DNA from: Sediminicoccus sp. KRV36
Lineage (GTDB): Bacteria > Pseudomonadota > Alphaproteobacteria > Acetobacterales > Acetobacteraceae
Length of the DNA stretch: 64,000 nt
Direction: 5' to 3'
Assembly (NCBI RefSeq): GCF_023243115.1
Contig: NZ_CP085081.1
Coordinates: 2,356,001-2,420,000, forward strand
Shown here: positions 42,742 to 52,348 of the stretch, piece after piece
How positions within the stretch are numbered: the first letter of the stretch is position 1
Layout of the letters: every line of letters begins with the position of its first letter
Notes under the pieces: generated by a model
Seen by the model: the letters and a program-made list of their open reading frames with translations, nothing else
Told to the model about the DNA's origin: nothing
Database searches by the model: none
Translations under genes and position numbers: made by a program

Positions 42742-43634
42742 TGGAATGGGGCCTGCTGTTCCAGCTGCTGCTGAACGGGCTGATCGTGGGCGCACTCTAC
42801 GGCGTTGTCGCGATGAGCTTCGTGCTGATCTACAAGGCGAGCCAGGTGGTGAATTTCGCGCAAGGGGAATTCATGCTGGTGGGCGCCTGGGCCTGCTGGT
42901 GGCTGCTGACCCATTGGCAATTGCCCTTCTATATCGGCTTTCCCATCGCACTCGCTTTCATGACGCTGTTCGGCATCATCCTGCAGGTGGTGGTGCTGCG
43001 GCCCCTGATCGGGGAGCCGGTGATCAGCGTCATCATGGCGACGGTGGGGCTTTCCATCTTCTTCCAGGCGCTGATGAAGTGGATGTTCGGCGTCTTCGCG
43101 CAGCCCTTCCCGCCGATCTTCCCGGTGGATCGCGTCTCCATCTTCGGGCTGGAGATGCAGAGCGTTTATCTGCTCTCGCTCGGGCTTTCGGGCGTGATCA
43201 TGCTGGGCTTCTGGTGGTTCTTCACCTTCAGCAAGCATGGGCTGGCGATGCGCGCCACGGCGTTTGACCAGCAGGTGGCGCAATCGCTGGGTGTCTCGGT
43301 ACCCAAGGTCTTTGCCATGTCCTGGGCGATTTCGGCGGTGGTCTCGGCCGTGGCGGGTGTCGTGGTGGGGGTGGTTTCGGGCGTTTCCTCGGGGCTGAGC
43401 TTCTACGGGATCAAGGTGTTCCCGGCGGTGATCCTGGGTGGCTTGGATTCCATCGTGGGCGCCATGCTGGGCGGGATCATCGTGGGTCTCCTGGAGAATT
43501 CGGCGCAATTCGTGGACAGCCAATTCCTCAACTGGGGCAACATGATCAATATCGCGCCCTTCTATGCGCTGGTGATCATCCTGATGATCAAGCCCTATGG
43601 GCTGTTCGGCACCAAGAATATCGAGCGCGTCTGA
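42741..43634 (+). CDS. livH: branched-chain-type ABC transporter permease LivH-like
   Basis: 297 residues, about eight hydrophobic segments. LLLNGLIVGALYGVVAMSFVLIYKASQVVNFAQGEFMLVGAW is the LivH N-terminus; ATAFDQQVAQSLGVSVPKVFAMSWAISAVVSAVAGVVVG holds the coupling helix, and VFPAVILGGLDSIVGAMLGGIIVGLLE follows. ATG 42741 shares one base with the ligase stop; GTG 42738 is an alternative. Confidence 0.92.
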   Translation: MEWGLLFQLLLNGLIVGALYGVVAMSFVLIYKASQVVNFAQGEFMLVGAWACWWLLTHWQLPFYIGFPIALAFMTLFGIILQVVVLRPLIGEPVISVIMATVGLSIFFQALMKWMFGVFAQPFPPIFPVDRVSIFGLEMQSVYLLSLGLSGVIMLGFWWFFTFSKHGLAMRATAFDQQVAQSLGVSVPKVFAMSWAISAVVSAVAGVVVGVVSGVSSGLSFYGIKVFPAVILGGLDSIVGAMLGGIIVGLLENSAQFVDSQFLNWGNMINIAPFYALVIILMIKPYGLFGTKNIERV

Positions 43635-44695
43635 TGTCCATGCTCCCCTGCGGCGATTTCCGCACCAGCTACGCGGCGGATATGACGATCTTCCCGACGC
43701 GCAATTCGCGCCTGGCTATGCTGCTGGGGTTGCTGCTGCTGGCCTGCGCGCCGCTGGTGTTCGGGCGGTATGAACTCTCGCTGTTGATCCAGATCGGCTT
43801 CATGGGGATCGCGGCCCTGGGGCTGAATATCCTGGTGGGCTTCACTGGGCAGATCAGCATCGGCCATGCGGCGTTTTTCGGCTTTGGCGCCTTTGCCTCC
43901 GCGGGCTTCGTGGCGCAGGGGGTGCCGGTGGCACTCGCCATTCCGCTGGCCGGCATCACCACCGCTTTTGTGGGGCTGATCTTCGGCCTGCCGGCGGCGC
44001 GGCTGAAAGGGCTCTACCTCGCCATCGCCACCCTCGCCGCGCAATTTATCCTGGAGGATTTCTTCGCCCGCGCGCGGTGGTTCTCGGGCGGTGTGGCCGG
44101 GCGCATCACCGAGCCGTTCAGCCTCTTCGGCTTTCGCTTCGACCGGGAGGAGACGTATTTCTACGTCGTGCTCTTCTGGGTGGTCGTGATGTTCGTGGGT
44201 GCGGCCAATCTGATGCGAAGCCGCGACGGGCGGGCGCTGATCGCCGTGCGGGACCATTACCTCAGCGCGGAATTGATGGGCATCAACCTCGCCTATTACC
44301 GCACGCTCTCCTTCGGCATTGCCAGCTTCTATGCCGGCATCGCGGGCGCGCTCTACGCGCATTACCTGCTGTTCGTCAGCGTCGAGGCGTTCAATATCCT
44401 GTTTTCCATCCAGTTCCTGGCGATGGTGATCATCGGCGGCCTGGGCTCCGTGATGGGCAGCCTGATGGGGGCGGCCTTCATGGTCCTGCTGCCGGAGGTG
44501 GTGCAAAGTGCGGCGCAGGCCTTGCAGGGCAGCGCGATTGATACCGCACTCGCCCTGGGCAACTCCATCAACTTCCTGCGGGAGATGGCGATCGGTGCCG
44601 CCATCATCCTGTTTCTGGTGTTTGAGCCGGACGGCCTCGCGCATCGCTGGCGGCTGATCAAGGCCTATTGGAAGCTGTACCCTTACTCGCATTGA
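43634..44695 (+). CDS. livM: branched-chain-type ABC transporter permease LivM-like
   Basis: 353 residues, with about nine hydrophobic segments. GIAALGLNILVGFTGQISIGHAAFFGFGAFASAGFV is the LivM hallmark; RLKGLYLAIATLAAQFILE, ALIAVRDHYLSAELMGINLAYYRTLSFGIASFYAGIAGALYAH and IIGGLGSVMGSLMGAAFM follow. Overlaps the livH stop (TGATG). Partners LivH in the membrane. Confidence 0.93.
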   Translation: MSMLPCGDFRTSYAADMTIFPTRNSRLAMLLGLLLLACAPLVFGRYELSLLIQIGFMGIAALGLNILVGFTGQISIGHAAFFGFGAFASAGFVAQGVPVALAIPLAGITTAFVGLIFGLPAARLKGLYLAIATLAAQFILEDFFARARWFSGGVAGRITEPFSLFGFRFDREETYFYVVLFWVVVMFVGAANLMRSRDGRALIAVRDHYLSAELMGINLAYYRTLSFGIASFYAGIAGALYAHYLLFVSVEAFNILFSIQFLAMVIIGGLGSVMGSLMGAAFMVLLPEVVQSAAQALQGSAIDTALALGNSINFLREMAIGAAIILFLVFEPDGLAHRWRLIKAYWKLYPYSH

Positions 44696-44718
44696 AGCAA
44701 AAAAACGGAGGAACCAAC

Positions 44719-45993
44719 ATGTTCAAGAAATCCCTCGCGGCCCTTCTGGCCCTGGCCAGCCCGGCTTTCGCGCAGGCGCCGATCCCGGTCGGGCATATCG
44801 CGGATTATTCGGGGCCGACATCGGATGTGGGCGTGCCCTATGGCCGTGGCGTGCAGGATGCGCTGGCCTGGGTGAATGCCAATCGCCGCGTCGCCGGGCG
44901 CCCGATGAATGTGATGACGCAGGATTACGGCTACCAGGCGCCGCGCGCCATCGCGCAGTACCAAAGCTGGATGGGGCGGGAGCGTCCGGTCGCGATCCAG
45001 GGCTGGGGCACGGTGGATACCGAGGCGCTGATCACCTTCAACACGCGGGACCGCGTACCCTATATCTCGGGCTCCTATTCGGCGGCGCTGACGGACCCGA
45101 CGGGCCGCGCGCCGCGCGCCGACAAGGCCGCTCCCTTCAACTTCTTCTACGGCCCATCCTACAGCGATGCGCTGCGCGCCATGCTGATCTGGGCGCGGCA
45201 GGATTGGACGGCACGCGGTCAGACCGGCCGCCCGCGCTACGTCCATATGGGCGCGAACCACCCCTATCCGAACTCGCCGAAGGCGGCGGGTGAGGCGCTG
45301 GCGGCGGAGCTCGGCTTCGAGGTTCTGCCCGCCATCCAATTCGCCCTCACCCCCGGCGACTACACCGCGCAATGCCTGACCTTGCGCAACCAGCAGGCGA
45401 ATTACGCCTATCTGGGCAATACGGCTGGCTCCAACATCTCGGTGCTGCGCGCCTGCCAGACGGTGGGGGTGCAGGTGCAGTTCCTCGGCAATGTCTGGGG
45501 GATGGATGAGAATGCGATGAAGGCCGCTGGAGCCGCCGCCAATGGCGTGGTGTTCCCGGTGCGCACCTCGGCCGTCTGGGGTGCGGATGTGCCGGGCATG
45601 GCCAATCTGCGCGCCATTTCCCGCATGAGCGACCAGGCCGGCACCGCCTATCGGCCGGTGCATTACCTGGCCGGCGTTTGCGCCGCCATGCTGATGACGG
45701 AAGCGATGGAGACCGCCGGCGCCAATGGCGGCCAGATCACCGGTGAGCGCATTCGCGATGGCTTCTATGCCCGGCAGAACTGGGTGCCGGCGGGGTTTGA
45801 CGGCGTTTGCGCGCCCTCCAACTTCACCAACCAGGATCATCGCGGCACGCTGGCGGTCGCACTCTATCGCGCGGTGGTAACAGGCGACACGACGCAGGGC
45901 AGCGTGGATGACCTGATGCGCGCCGGCACCATGCGGCTGGATCGCGTCACGACCATCACGCTGGACCGCCGGCCGGATTGGCTGGGCTGGTGA
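44719..45993 (+). CDS. ABC transporter substrate-binding protein (LivK/Peripla_BP_6 type)
   Basis: 424 residues with signal peptide MFKKSLAALLALASPAFAQ and an ideal GGAGGA ribosome site six bases upstream of ATG 44719. Type I periplasmic fold: VGHIADYSGPTSDVGVPYGRGVQDALAWVNANRRVAGRPMNV, then AVAIQGWGTVDTEAL-type hinge, VPYISGSYSAALTDP, AYLGNTAGSNISVLRACQTVG and HYLAGVCAAMLMTEAMETAG. The Liv-type binding protein of this operon; with an acyl-CoA ligase and leucine-catabolic genes around it, the ligand may be a carboxylic acid rather than an amino acid. Confidence 0.9.
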   Translation: MFKKSLAALLALASPAFAQAPIPVGHIADYSGPTSDVGVPYGRGVQDALAWVNANRRVAGRPMNVMTQDYGYQAPRAIAQYQSWMGRERPVAIQGWGTVDTEALITFNTRDRVPYISGSYSAALTDPTGRAPRADKAAPFNFFYGPSYSDALRAMLIWARQDWTARGQTGRPRYVHMGANHPYPNSPKAAGEALAAELGFEVLPAIQFALTPGDYTAQCLTLRNQQANYAYLGNTAGSNISVLRACQTVGVQVQFLGNVWGMDENAMKAAGAAANGVVFPVRTSAVWGADVPGMANLRAISRMSDQAGTAYRPVHYLAGVCAAMLMTEAMETAGANGGQITGERIRDGFYARQNWVPAGFDGVCAPSNFTNQDHRGTLAVALYRAVVTGDTTQGSVDDLMRAGTMRLDRVTTITLDRRPDWLGW

Positions 45994-46817
45994 GCGCTTC
46001 TGCGCAGCCCCAGCCTGCCGCGGCGCGTGAGTTGCTGCTGCAGGTGAACAATATCGAGGTCGTCTATAACGACGTCATCCTGGTGCTGCGCGGCCTTTCG
46101 CTGGATGTGCCGAAGGGCGAGATCATCGCCCTTCTGGGCGCCAATGGGGCGGGGAAATCCACCACGCTCAAGGCCATCTCCGGCCTGCTGAAGACCGAAG
46201 AGGGCAAAGTCACGCGCGGCGATATCCGCTTCGCGGGTGAGCGGATTGACGGGATTGATCCGCACATGATCGTCCGGCGCGGGATCTTCCAGGTGATGGA
46301 AGGCCGGCGGATCATCTCGGACATGACGGCCATCGAAAACCTGCGCCTGGGCGCCTTCACCCGTTCGGATCATGAGGTGAAGCAGGATATCGAGCGCGTC
46401 TTCGAATACTTCCCGCGGCTGAAGGAACGCACGGGCCTGGCCGGCTATCTTTCGGGCGGTGAGCAGCAGATGCTGGCGATCGGCCGCGCGCTGATGGCCC
46501 GCCCCAAGCTGATCCTGATGGATGAGCCCTCCATGGGGCTCTCGCCGCTGCTGGTGAAGGAAGTGTTCGGCATCATCCGCCGCATCAACCAGGAGCTGGG
46601 TGTGACCATCCTGCTGGTCGAGCAGAATGCGCGCATGGCGCTTTCGGTCGCCAGCTTCGGCTATGTGATGGAGCAGGGGAAGGTGGTGCTGGATGGCCCC
46701 GCCGCCTCCCTGATGGACAATGAGGATGTGAAGGAATTCTACCTCGGCGGCCATGGCGCCGAGCGCAAATCCTTCCGCGACATCAAGTCTTACAAGCGCC
46801 GCAAGCGCTGGCTTTAG
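45990..46817 (+). CDS. livF: branched-chain-type ABC transporter ATP-binding protein LivF-like
   Basis: 275-residue LivF-type ATPase. [48 protein letters not shown] (Walker A), [28 protein letters not shown], signature [34 protein letters not shown], and [27 protein letters not shown] 45990 overlaps the binding-protein stop (GTGA) and is preferred to upstream TTG 45978. It has a longer basic C-tail ([12 protein letters not shown]) than usual LivF. Confidence 0.92.
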   Translation: MSASAQPQPAAARELLLQVNNIEVVYNDVILVLRGLSLDVPKGEIIALLGANGAGKSTTLKAISGLLKTEEGKVTRGDIRFAGERIDGIDPHMIVRRGIFQVMEGRRIISDMTAIENLRLGAFTRSDHEVKQDIERVFEYFPRLKERTGLAGYLSGGEQQMLAIGRALMARPKLILMDEPSMGLSPLLVKEVFGIIRRINQELGVTILLVEQNARMALSVASFGYVMEQGKVVLDGPAASLMDNEDVKEFYLGGHGAERKSFRDIKSYKRRKRWL

Positions 46818-46827
46818 AGAGAGCACA

Positions 46828-48003
46828 ATGCTGCCCAACACCATGATGCAGTCGCTGGATTTCGGCCTGGGCGAGGAGATTGACGCGCTGCGGGACAGCG
46901 TGCGCGGCTTCGCTGCCGACCGGGTGGCGCCCATCGCCGCCGAGATTGACAAGACGGACGAGTTTCCGCGCTACCTCTGGCCCGAAATGGGGGCGCTGGG
47001 CCTGCATGGCATCACGGTGGATGAGGAGTATGGCGGGGCGGGGATGGGCTACCTCGCGCATGTCGTGGCGGTCGAGGAAGTCAGCCGTGCTTCCGCCAGT
47101 GTGGGGCTGAGCTACGGCGCGCATTCCAATCTTTGCGTGAACCAGCTCGCCCGCAACGGCAATGCCGAGCAGAAGGCGAAGTATCTGCCGAAGCTGATCA
47201 GCGGCGAGCATCTGGGCGCACTGGCCATGAGCGAGCCAGGTGCGGGTTCGGACGTGGTCAGCATGAAGCTGCGCGCCGAAAAGCGGGGCGACCGCTATGT
47301 GCTGAACGGCACGAAGATGTGGATCACCAACGCGCATTACGCCGAGACGCTGATCGTCTATGCCAAGACCGACCCGGAGGCCGGGCCCAAGGGCATCACC
47401 GCCTTCATCGTCGAGCGCGGGATGAAGGGTTTCACGCCCGCACAGAAGCTCGACAAGCTCGGCATGCGCGGCTCTCCCACCAGCGAGCTCGTCTTTGAGG
47501 ATTGCGAGGTGCCGGCGGAAAACGTGCTGGGCCAGGTGAATGGCGGCGTGCGGGTGCTGATGTCGGGCCTCGACTACGAGCGCGCCGTGCTGGCGGCCGG
47601 CCCCTTGGGCATCATGCAGGCCTGCCTGGATGTGGTCGTTCCCTATATCCATGAGCGCAAGCAGTTCGGCCAGGCGATCGGCGAGTTCCAGTTCATCCAG
47701 GGCAAGGTCGCGGACATGTACACGCGCTTCAACGCGGCGCGGGCCTACGTTTATGCCGTCGCGCGCGCCTGCGATGCGGGCAAGACCACGCGCAAGGATG
47801 CGGCCGGCGCGATCCTGTTCGCCGCCGAGGAAGCGACCAAGGCGGCGCTGGATGCGATCCAGATCCTGGGCGGCAACGGGTATATCAACGACTACCCGAC
47901 GGGGCGGCTGCTGCGGGATGCGAAGCTCTATGAGATCGGCGCGGGGACGAGTGAGATCCGGCGGTTGCTGATCGGGCGGGAGCTGTTTCGTGAGACGGCT
48001 TGA
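46828..48003 (+). CDS. ivd: isovaleryl-CoA dehydrogenase (acyl-CoA dehydrogenase family)
   Basis: 391-residue flavoprotein converting isovaleryl-CoA to 3-methylcrotonyl-Co[77 protein letters not shown] block, [22 protein letters not shown] (the shifted catalytic Glu of isovaleryl-CoA dehydrogenase is in DYER), [23 protein letters not shown], and [41 protein letters not shown] 46828 follows livF by 10 bases. Acts before methylcrotonyl-CoA carboxylase, encoded next. Confidence 0.9.
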   Translation: MLPNTMMQSLDFGLGEEIDALRDSVRGFAADRVAPIAAEIDKTDEFPRYLWPEMGALGLHGITVDEEYGGAGMGYLAHVVAVEEVSRASASVGLSYGAHSNLCVNQLARNGNAEQKAKYLPKLISGEHLGALAMSEPGAGSDVVSMKLRAEKRGDRYVLNGTKMWITNAHYAETLIVYAKTDPEAGPKGITAFIVERGMKGFTPAQKLDKLGMRGSPTSELVFEDCEVPAENVLGQVNGGVRVLMSGLDYERAVLAAGPLGIMQACLDVVVPYIHERKQFGQAIGEFQFIQGKVADMYTRFNAARAYVYAVARACDAGKTTRKDAAGAILFAAEEATKAALDAIQILGGNGYINDYPTGRLLRDAKLYEIGAGTSEIRRLLIGRELFRETA

Positions 48004-48123
48004 GACCCAGGGGGCTTTGCCCCCCGGACCCCCCAGCAGGGCACAGGTGCCCTGCACCCCTATATGTTCGAAGGTGCAGGAAACTGAGTTTCCTGCCGGG
48101 GAGTTTGAGGGGCGGAGCCCCTC
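48004..48123 (+). repeat. composite palindromic repeat (A-B-C-D) between ivd and mccB
   Basis: Four hairpins in order: A, GGGGGC/GCCCCC (48010-48024); B, GCAGGGCAC/GTGCCCTGC (48036-48055); C, CAGGAAACT-G-AGTTTCCTG (48077-48095), a perfect 9-bp stem; D, GAGGGGC/GCCCCTC (48107-48123). The C-D half recurs at 58407-58458 (33 identical bases at 48069-48101) and an A-B-like half at 57277-57342. It looks like a dispersed intergenic palindromic family. Confidence 0.7.
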
Positions 48124-48126
48124 AAG

Positions 48127-49722
48127 ATGATAACCACCATCAACCCCCGCGGCGAAGAATTCCGCGCCAACGCCGCCGCCATGCAGGCGCTGCTGGATCA
48201 GCTCGCCGCCCGCACCGCGCAGGCGGCACTCGGCGGTACGGAATCCGCCCGGGCCAAGCACACCGCGCGCGGAAAACTCCTGCCGCGTCAGCGCGTCGAA
48301 CGCCTGCTCGACCCCGGCGCGCCCTTTCTCGAACTCTCGTCGCTGGCGGCCCATGGCATGTATGGCGATGAGGTGCCGGGGGCGGGCCTCATCACCGGCA
48401 TCGGCACCGTGCAGGGCCGCGTCTGCGTCATCGTCGCCAATGACGCGACGGTGAAGGGCGGCAGCTATTATCCGCTGACGGTGAAGAAGCATCTCCGCGC
48501 GCAGGAGATCGCGGCGCAGAACAATCTCCCCTGCCTCTATCTCGTGGATTCCGGCGGCGCCAACCTGCCCAACCAGGACGAGATCTTCCCCGACCGCGAG
48601 CATTTCGGCCGCATCTTCTTCAACCAGGCGAATATGTCGGCAGCCGGCATTCCGCAGATCGCCGCGGTCATGGGCAGCTGCACGGCAGGCGGCGCCTATG
48701 TGCCGGCCATGTGCGATGAGGCGGTGATCGTCCGCAACCAGGGCACCATCTTCCTCGGCGGCCCGCCTTTGGTGAAGGCCGCGACGGGCGAGGTGGTGAC
48801 GGCTGAGGATCTGGGCGGCGGCGATGTCCATACACGGCTCTCGGGCGTGGCGGATCACCTGGCGGCGGATGACATGCATGCGCTGGGAATCATGCGGCGC
48901 ATCGTGGGCAACCTGAATGCCAAGGCCCCGCCCGCGCCGCCGCACGCACCAACCCCACCGCTTTACGCGCCGGAGGAACTGAACGGCATCATCCCCACCG
49001 ATGTCCGGCAACCCTATGATGTGCGGGAGGTGATCGCCCGCATCGTGGATGGGTCCGTGCTCGATGAGTTCAAGCCGCGCTACGGCACCACGCTGGTGAC
49101 GGGGTTTGCGCGCATCTGGGGCATGCCCATCGGCGTCATCGCGAATAACGGCATCCTCTTCAGCGAGAGCGCGCAGAAGGGGGCGCATTTCATCGAGCTG
49201 TGCTGCCAGCGCAACATCCCGTTGCTGTTCCTGCAGAACATCTCGGGCTTCATGGTGGGCCGCAAATACGAGACGGGCGGCATCGCCAAGGATGGCGCGA
49301 AGCTCGTCACCGCCGTCGCCACCGCCAGCGTGCCGAAGATCACCGTCATCATCGGCGGCAGTTTCGGCGCGGGCAATTACGGCATGTGCGGCCGTGCCTA
49401 TTCCCCCCGTTTTCTGTTTGCGTGGCCCAATGCGCGCATCTCGGTCATGGGCGGCGAGCAGGCGGCCAGCGTGCTGGCCACCCTGCGGCGCGACAATCTG
49501 GAAGCCGCCGGCAAGGCCTGGAGCGCGGAGGAGGAGGAGGCTTTCAAATCCCCCATCCGCGAAAAATACGAGCGGGAAGGGGACCCCTATTACGCGACGG
49601 CCCGCCTCTGGGATGACGGCATCATCCCGCCGGCCATGACGCGGGATGTGCTGGGCCTGGCCTTCAATGCGGCACTCCACGCGCCCATTCTGCCCACGCG
49701 CTTTGGCCTGTTCCGGATGTGA
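48127..49722 (+). CDS. mccB: methylcrotonoyl-CoA carboxylase beta subunit (carboxyltransferase)
   Basis: 531-residue carboxyltransferase subunit. [39 protein letters not shown], then [48 protein letters not shown], and [27 protein letters not shown] match the MCC beta family rather than propionyl-CoA carboxylase. [56 protein letters not shown] and [32 protein letters not shown] complete it. Overlaps mccA. Separated from ivd by the composite repeat. Confidence 0.94.
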   Translation: MITTINPRGEEFRANAAAMQALLDQLAARTAQAALGGTESARAKHTARGKLLPRQRVERLLDPGAPFLELSSLAAHGMYGDEVPGAGLITGIGTVQGRVCVIVANDATVKGGSYYPLTVKKHLRAQEIAAQNNLPCLYLVDSGGANLPNQDEIFPDREHFGRIFFNQANMSAAGIPQIAAVMGSCTAGGAYVPAMCDEAVIVRNQGTIFLGGPPLVKAATGEVVTAEDLGGGDVHTRLSGVADHLAADDMHALGIMRRIVGNLNAKAPPAPPHAPTPPLYAPEELNGIIPTDVRQPYDVREVIARIVDGSVLDEFKPRYGTTLVTGFARIWGMPIGVIANNGILFSESAQKGAHFIELCCQRNIPLLFLQNISGFMVGRKYETGGIAKDGAKLVTAVATASVPKITVIIGGSFGAGNYGMCGRAYSPRFLFAWPNARISVMGGEQAASVLATLRRDNLEAAGKAWSAEEEEAFKSPIREKYEREGDPYYATARLWDDGIIPPAMTRDVLGLAFNAALHAPILPTRFGLFRM

Positions 49723-51686
49723 TGGCGATGTTCCAGAAAATCCTCATCGCCAATCGCGGGGAGATCGCCGTGCGGATCATGCGCACGGCGCGGCGCATGG
49801 GCATCCGGACGGTCGCCGTCTTCAGCGAGGCTGATGCAAAGGCGCTGCATGTGCGCGAAGCGGATGAGGCGCATGGCATCGGCCCATCGCCTGCCGCGCA
49901 ATCCTATCTGCGCGGCGATGTGATCCTGGAGGTCGCGCGCCGCAGCGGTGCCGAGGCGATCCATCCGGGCTATGGCTTCCTCTCGGAGAATGCGGATTTC
50001 GCGGATGCCTGCGCCGCGGCGGGCATCGTCTTCATCGGCCCGCCCGCCTCGGCCATTCGTGCCATGGGCAGCAAGGCGGAAAGCAAGCGGCTGATGGTGG
50101 CGGCCGGCGTGCCCACCGTGCCAGGCTATCACGGTGAGGCGCAGGATGAAGCGACCCTGGCGGCCGAGGCGCAGCGCATCGGCTTCCCCGTGCTCATCAA
50201 GGCCAGTGCGGGCGGTGGCGGCAAGGGCATGCGGCCCGTTCACGCGCCTGCCGATTTCGCCGCCGAACTGGCCGGCGCGCGGCGCGAGGCGCTGGCCGCC
50301 TTTGGCGATGGACGCGTGCTGATCGAGAAATACCTGCAACGCCCGCGCCATGTGGAGGTGCAGGTGTTTGGCGACAGGCACGGCCGCGTCACCCACATCC
50401 ACACGCGCGATTGCTCGGTGCAGCGGCGCCACCAGAAGGTGCTGGAGGAAGCGCCCGCACCCGATCTCCCGGATGCCCTGCGCGCCAGCCTGCACGAAGC
50501 GGCCGAGAATGCGGCGCGCGCCGTGGGCTACACCAATGCCGGCACGGTGGAATTCGTGGTGGAGGGCGGGGATGCCTTCTTCCTGGAGATGAACACCCGC
50601 CTGCAGGTGGAGCATCCGGTGACGGAAATGGTCACCGGACTTGATCTGGTGGAGTGGCAGCTGCGCGTGGCCCGGGGTGAGGCGCTGCCCGCATCCTGGC
50701 CGCCACCCGCCCAGGGCCATGCCGTCGAAGTGCGGCTTTACGCCGAGGACCCCGCACAGGATTTTCGCCCGGCCACCGGCCGGCTCCAGCAATTGCAGCC
50801 CTGCCTGATGGGGGAGGGGCTGCGCTTCGACACCGGCTTCACGGGCGGCGATGACGTCACGGGATTTTATGATCCCATGCTCGCCAAGCTGATCGCCTGG
50901 GGCGCGGATCGGCCGGCGGCGTTTCGGCGGCTCGCGGCGGCGCTGGGGCAGCTCGACGTCCAGGGCATCGGGAATAACGCGGTGTTCCTCGGGCGGCTTG
51001 CGCGGCATCCGGCCCTGCTCGCGGGTGAGCTGGATACCGGCTTCATCGCCCGCCACGCGGCCGAATTGCTGGCCCCGACCGAAGCGGCGCCGGAGGCGAT
51101 GCTGCTTGCGGCAATGGCGGGTGCGATGGCAGCGGGGCAGGCGCCCTCCCCATGGGCCGCACGGCATGGCTGGCGGCTGCAAGGTGCGGCCGAGACGGTG
51201 CAGCTCTGGAGTGACGGCGTGGCACCGCGCCGCGTGGTGATCGCGGGTGGCGCCGGCGTGCTGGAGATGCGCGTGGAAGGTGGCCCGGCCAGGCGCGCGC
51301 GTTGGACGCGCCAGGGCGGCCTTGCCCTGTTCACCCTCGATGACGGCCCGGCCGAGCCCGTGATGCTGAGCGGCGAGGGCCTGGCCTTCACCCTCTCGGC
51401 CCGGGGCGCGCTGTGGCATTTCCGCGCGCTCGATCCCTATGCGCCGCCAGGTGAGGACGCGGCCGCCGAAAGCCGGCTTTCGGCGCCGATCCCGGGCCGG
51501 GTCGTGCGGCTGCTGGTCGCGGTGGGTGAAGCCGTGGCCAAAGGGCAATTGCTGGCGGTGCTGGAAGCCATGAAGACGGAAATAAAAATTCTGGCGCCGC
51601 GCGATGGCGTGATCGGGCATCTGGGCTGCGCGGAGGGCGAAAGCGTCGAGGAAGGCACGGAAATCGTTTCGTTTGTTATGGAGTAG
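49722..51686 (+). CDS. mccA: methylcrotonoyl-CoA carboxylase alpha subunit (biotin carboxylase/BCCP)
   Basis: 654 residues. Biotin carboxylase domain FQKILIANRGEIAVRIMRTARRMGI, GYGFLSENADFADAC, KASAGGGGKGMRPV (ATP grasp), HVEVQVFGDRHGRVTHIHTRDCSVQRRHQKVLEEAPAP, FFLEMNTRLQVEHPVTEMVTGLDLVEWQLRVA; C-terminal biotinyl domain with the acceptor Lys near 618 in LEAMKTEIKI (most members have AMKM). ATG 49722 shares a base with the mccB stop. Adds CO2 to 3-methylcrotonyl-CoA in leucine breakdown. Confidence 0.93.
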   Translation: MAMFQKILIANRGEIAVRIMRTARRMGIRTVAVFSEADAKALHVREADEAHGIGPSPAAQSYLRGDVILEVARRSGAEAIHPGYGFLSENADFADACAAAGIVFIGPPASAIRAMGSKAESKRLMVAAGVPTVPGYHGEAQDEATLAAEAQRIGFPVLIKASAGGGGKGMRPVHAPADFAAELAGARREALAAFGDGRVLIEKYLQRPRHVEVQVFGDRHGRVTHIHTRDCSVQRRHQKVLEEAPAPDLPDALRASLHEAAENAARAVGYTNAGTVEFVVEGGDAFFLEMNTRLQVEHPVTEMVTGLDLVEWQLRVARGEALPASWPPPAQGHAVEVRLYAEDPAQDFRPATGRLQQLQPCLMGEGLRFDTGFTGGDDVTGFYDPMLAKLIAWGADRPAAFRRLAAALGQLDVQGIGNNAVFLGRLARHPALLAGELDTGFIARHAAELLAPTEAAPEAMLLAAMAGAMAAGQAPSPWAARHGWRLQGAAETVQLWSDGVAPRRVVIAGGAGVLEMRVEGGPARRARWTRQGGLALFTLDDGPAEPVMLSGEGLAFTLSARGALWHFRALDPYAPPGEDAAAESRLSAPIPGRVVRLLVAVGEAVAKGQLLAVLEAMKTEIKILAPRDGVIGHLGCAEGESVEEGTEIVSFVME

Positions 51687-51879
51687 AGCTGTCCAAAAAC
51701 CGAAACCAGGGTTAGGAAATGCAACCTTGGGTAGTCATTCCAAAAATGTCATTCATCCATTGGTCGCTTCTTCCTGCTCTTCCCTTGGTCTAACTGTATG
51801 CCTCGTGGGCTGGGTCAGGTCCGAAACGGGAGCCGGTTGAGCTGCCGACGGGCCTTTCCCGGGGAAAGGGGAATGGGTG
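51687..51879. other. AT-richer non-coding stretch after mccA
   Basis: About 190 bases with lower GC than its surroundings (runs such as CCAAAAACCG and CATTCCAAAAATG). It carries no gene I can support. A promoter for the small membrane protein gene is likely here, but I see no clear -35/-10 pair. A short inverted repeat CCTTTCCC/GGGAAAGG lies near 51854. Confidence 0.4.
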
Positions 51880-52056
51880 ATGGTGACGGAACAGGACGCT
51901 CCGCCTGGGGCAATCATACCTCAGCGACCTCCGATCAACGTGCTGCGGAGTTCGAAGGAAGAAGAAGGGCCGGTGAAGGGCGAAATCTGGGCTGTCTTGC
52001 GCGCCCTGGCCGTTCTCGTCGGCTTCATTATCCTGGTCGGCTGGTTGATCGCCTGA
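51880..52056 (+). CDS. small single-pass membrane protein
   Basis: 58 residues starting MVTEQDAPPGAIIPQRPPINVLRSS, a soluble charged/Pro part (with KEEEGPVKGE), then one hydrophobic segment at about residues 38-57 (WAVLRALAVLVGFIILVGWLIA). AAGGGG lies about 10 bases upstream of ATG 51880, and the C-terminal TM segment with a short tail gives a tail-anchored look. It is shorter than 60 residues, so easily missed. No family recognised; function unknown. Confidence 0.6.
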   Translation: MVTEQDAPPGAIIPQRPPINVLRSSKEEEGPVKGEIWAVLRALAVLVGFIILVGWLIA

Positions 52057-52348
52057 CGCGGATAGGCCTGCTGCGCGCCCGGTCCGGGCGCATGGCGGCC
52101 GGTTGATCCAGGGAACCCGGCCACGCGGCCGCTGGGTTTTCTTGCGCCGAACGATTGGCCGCGCGCGGCAAGCCAGCGCCGGGCCAGATCAGGCCCTCCC
52201 CTCGGACACCCCCCCTCACATCGTCAGGCCATCGGCGCGCTCTCGTGGCCTTCGCGCGCGCGCTCTGGACGCGCGGGGCAGCGCAATCGGGACTTGCCGC
52301 GCGCGTGCCCTGCGTGCTCCATCGCGGGGGCTGCGAAAGGCGGGCGGG
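52057..52348. other. non-coding gap before the FAD oxidoreductase gene
   Basis: About 290 bases. The oxidoreductase frame stays open through it from 52103, but the translation is Arg/Pro-rich without a fold, so I treat it as non-coding. No promoter or hairpin recognised. Confidence 0.4.

Noticed and set aside
52103..52348. N-terminal extension of the HcnC-like oxidoreductase by 82 residues
   Set aside because: Arg/Pro-rich without signal or fold; the dinucleotide-binding strand begins at the residue after ATG 52349.
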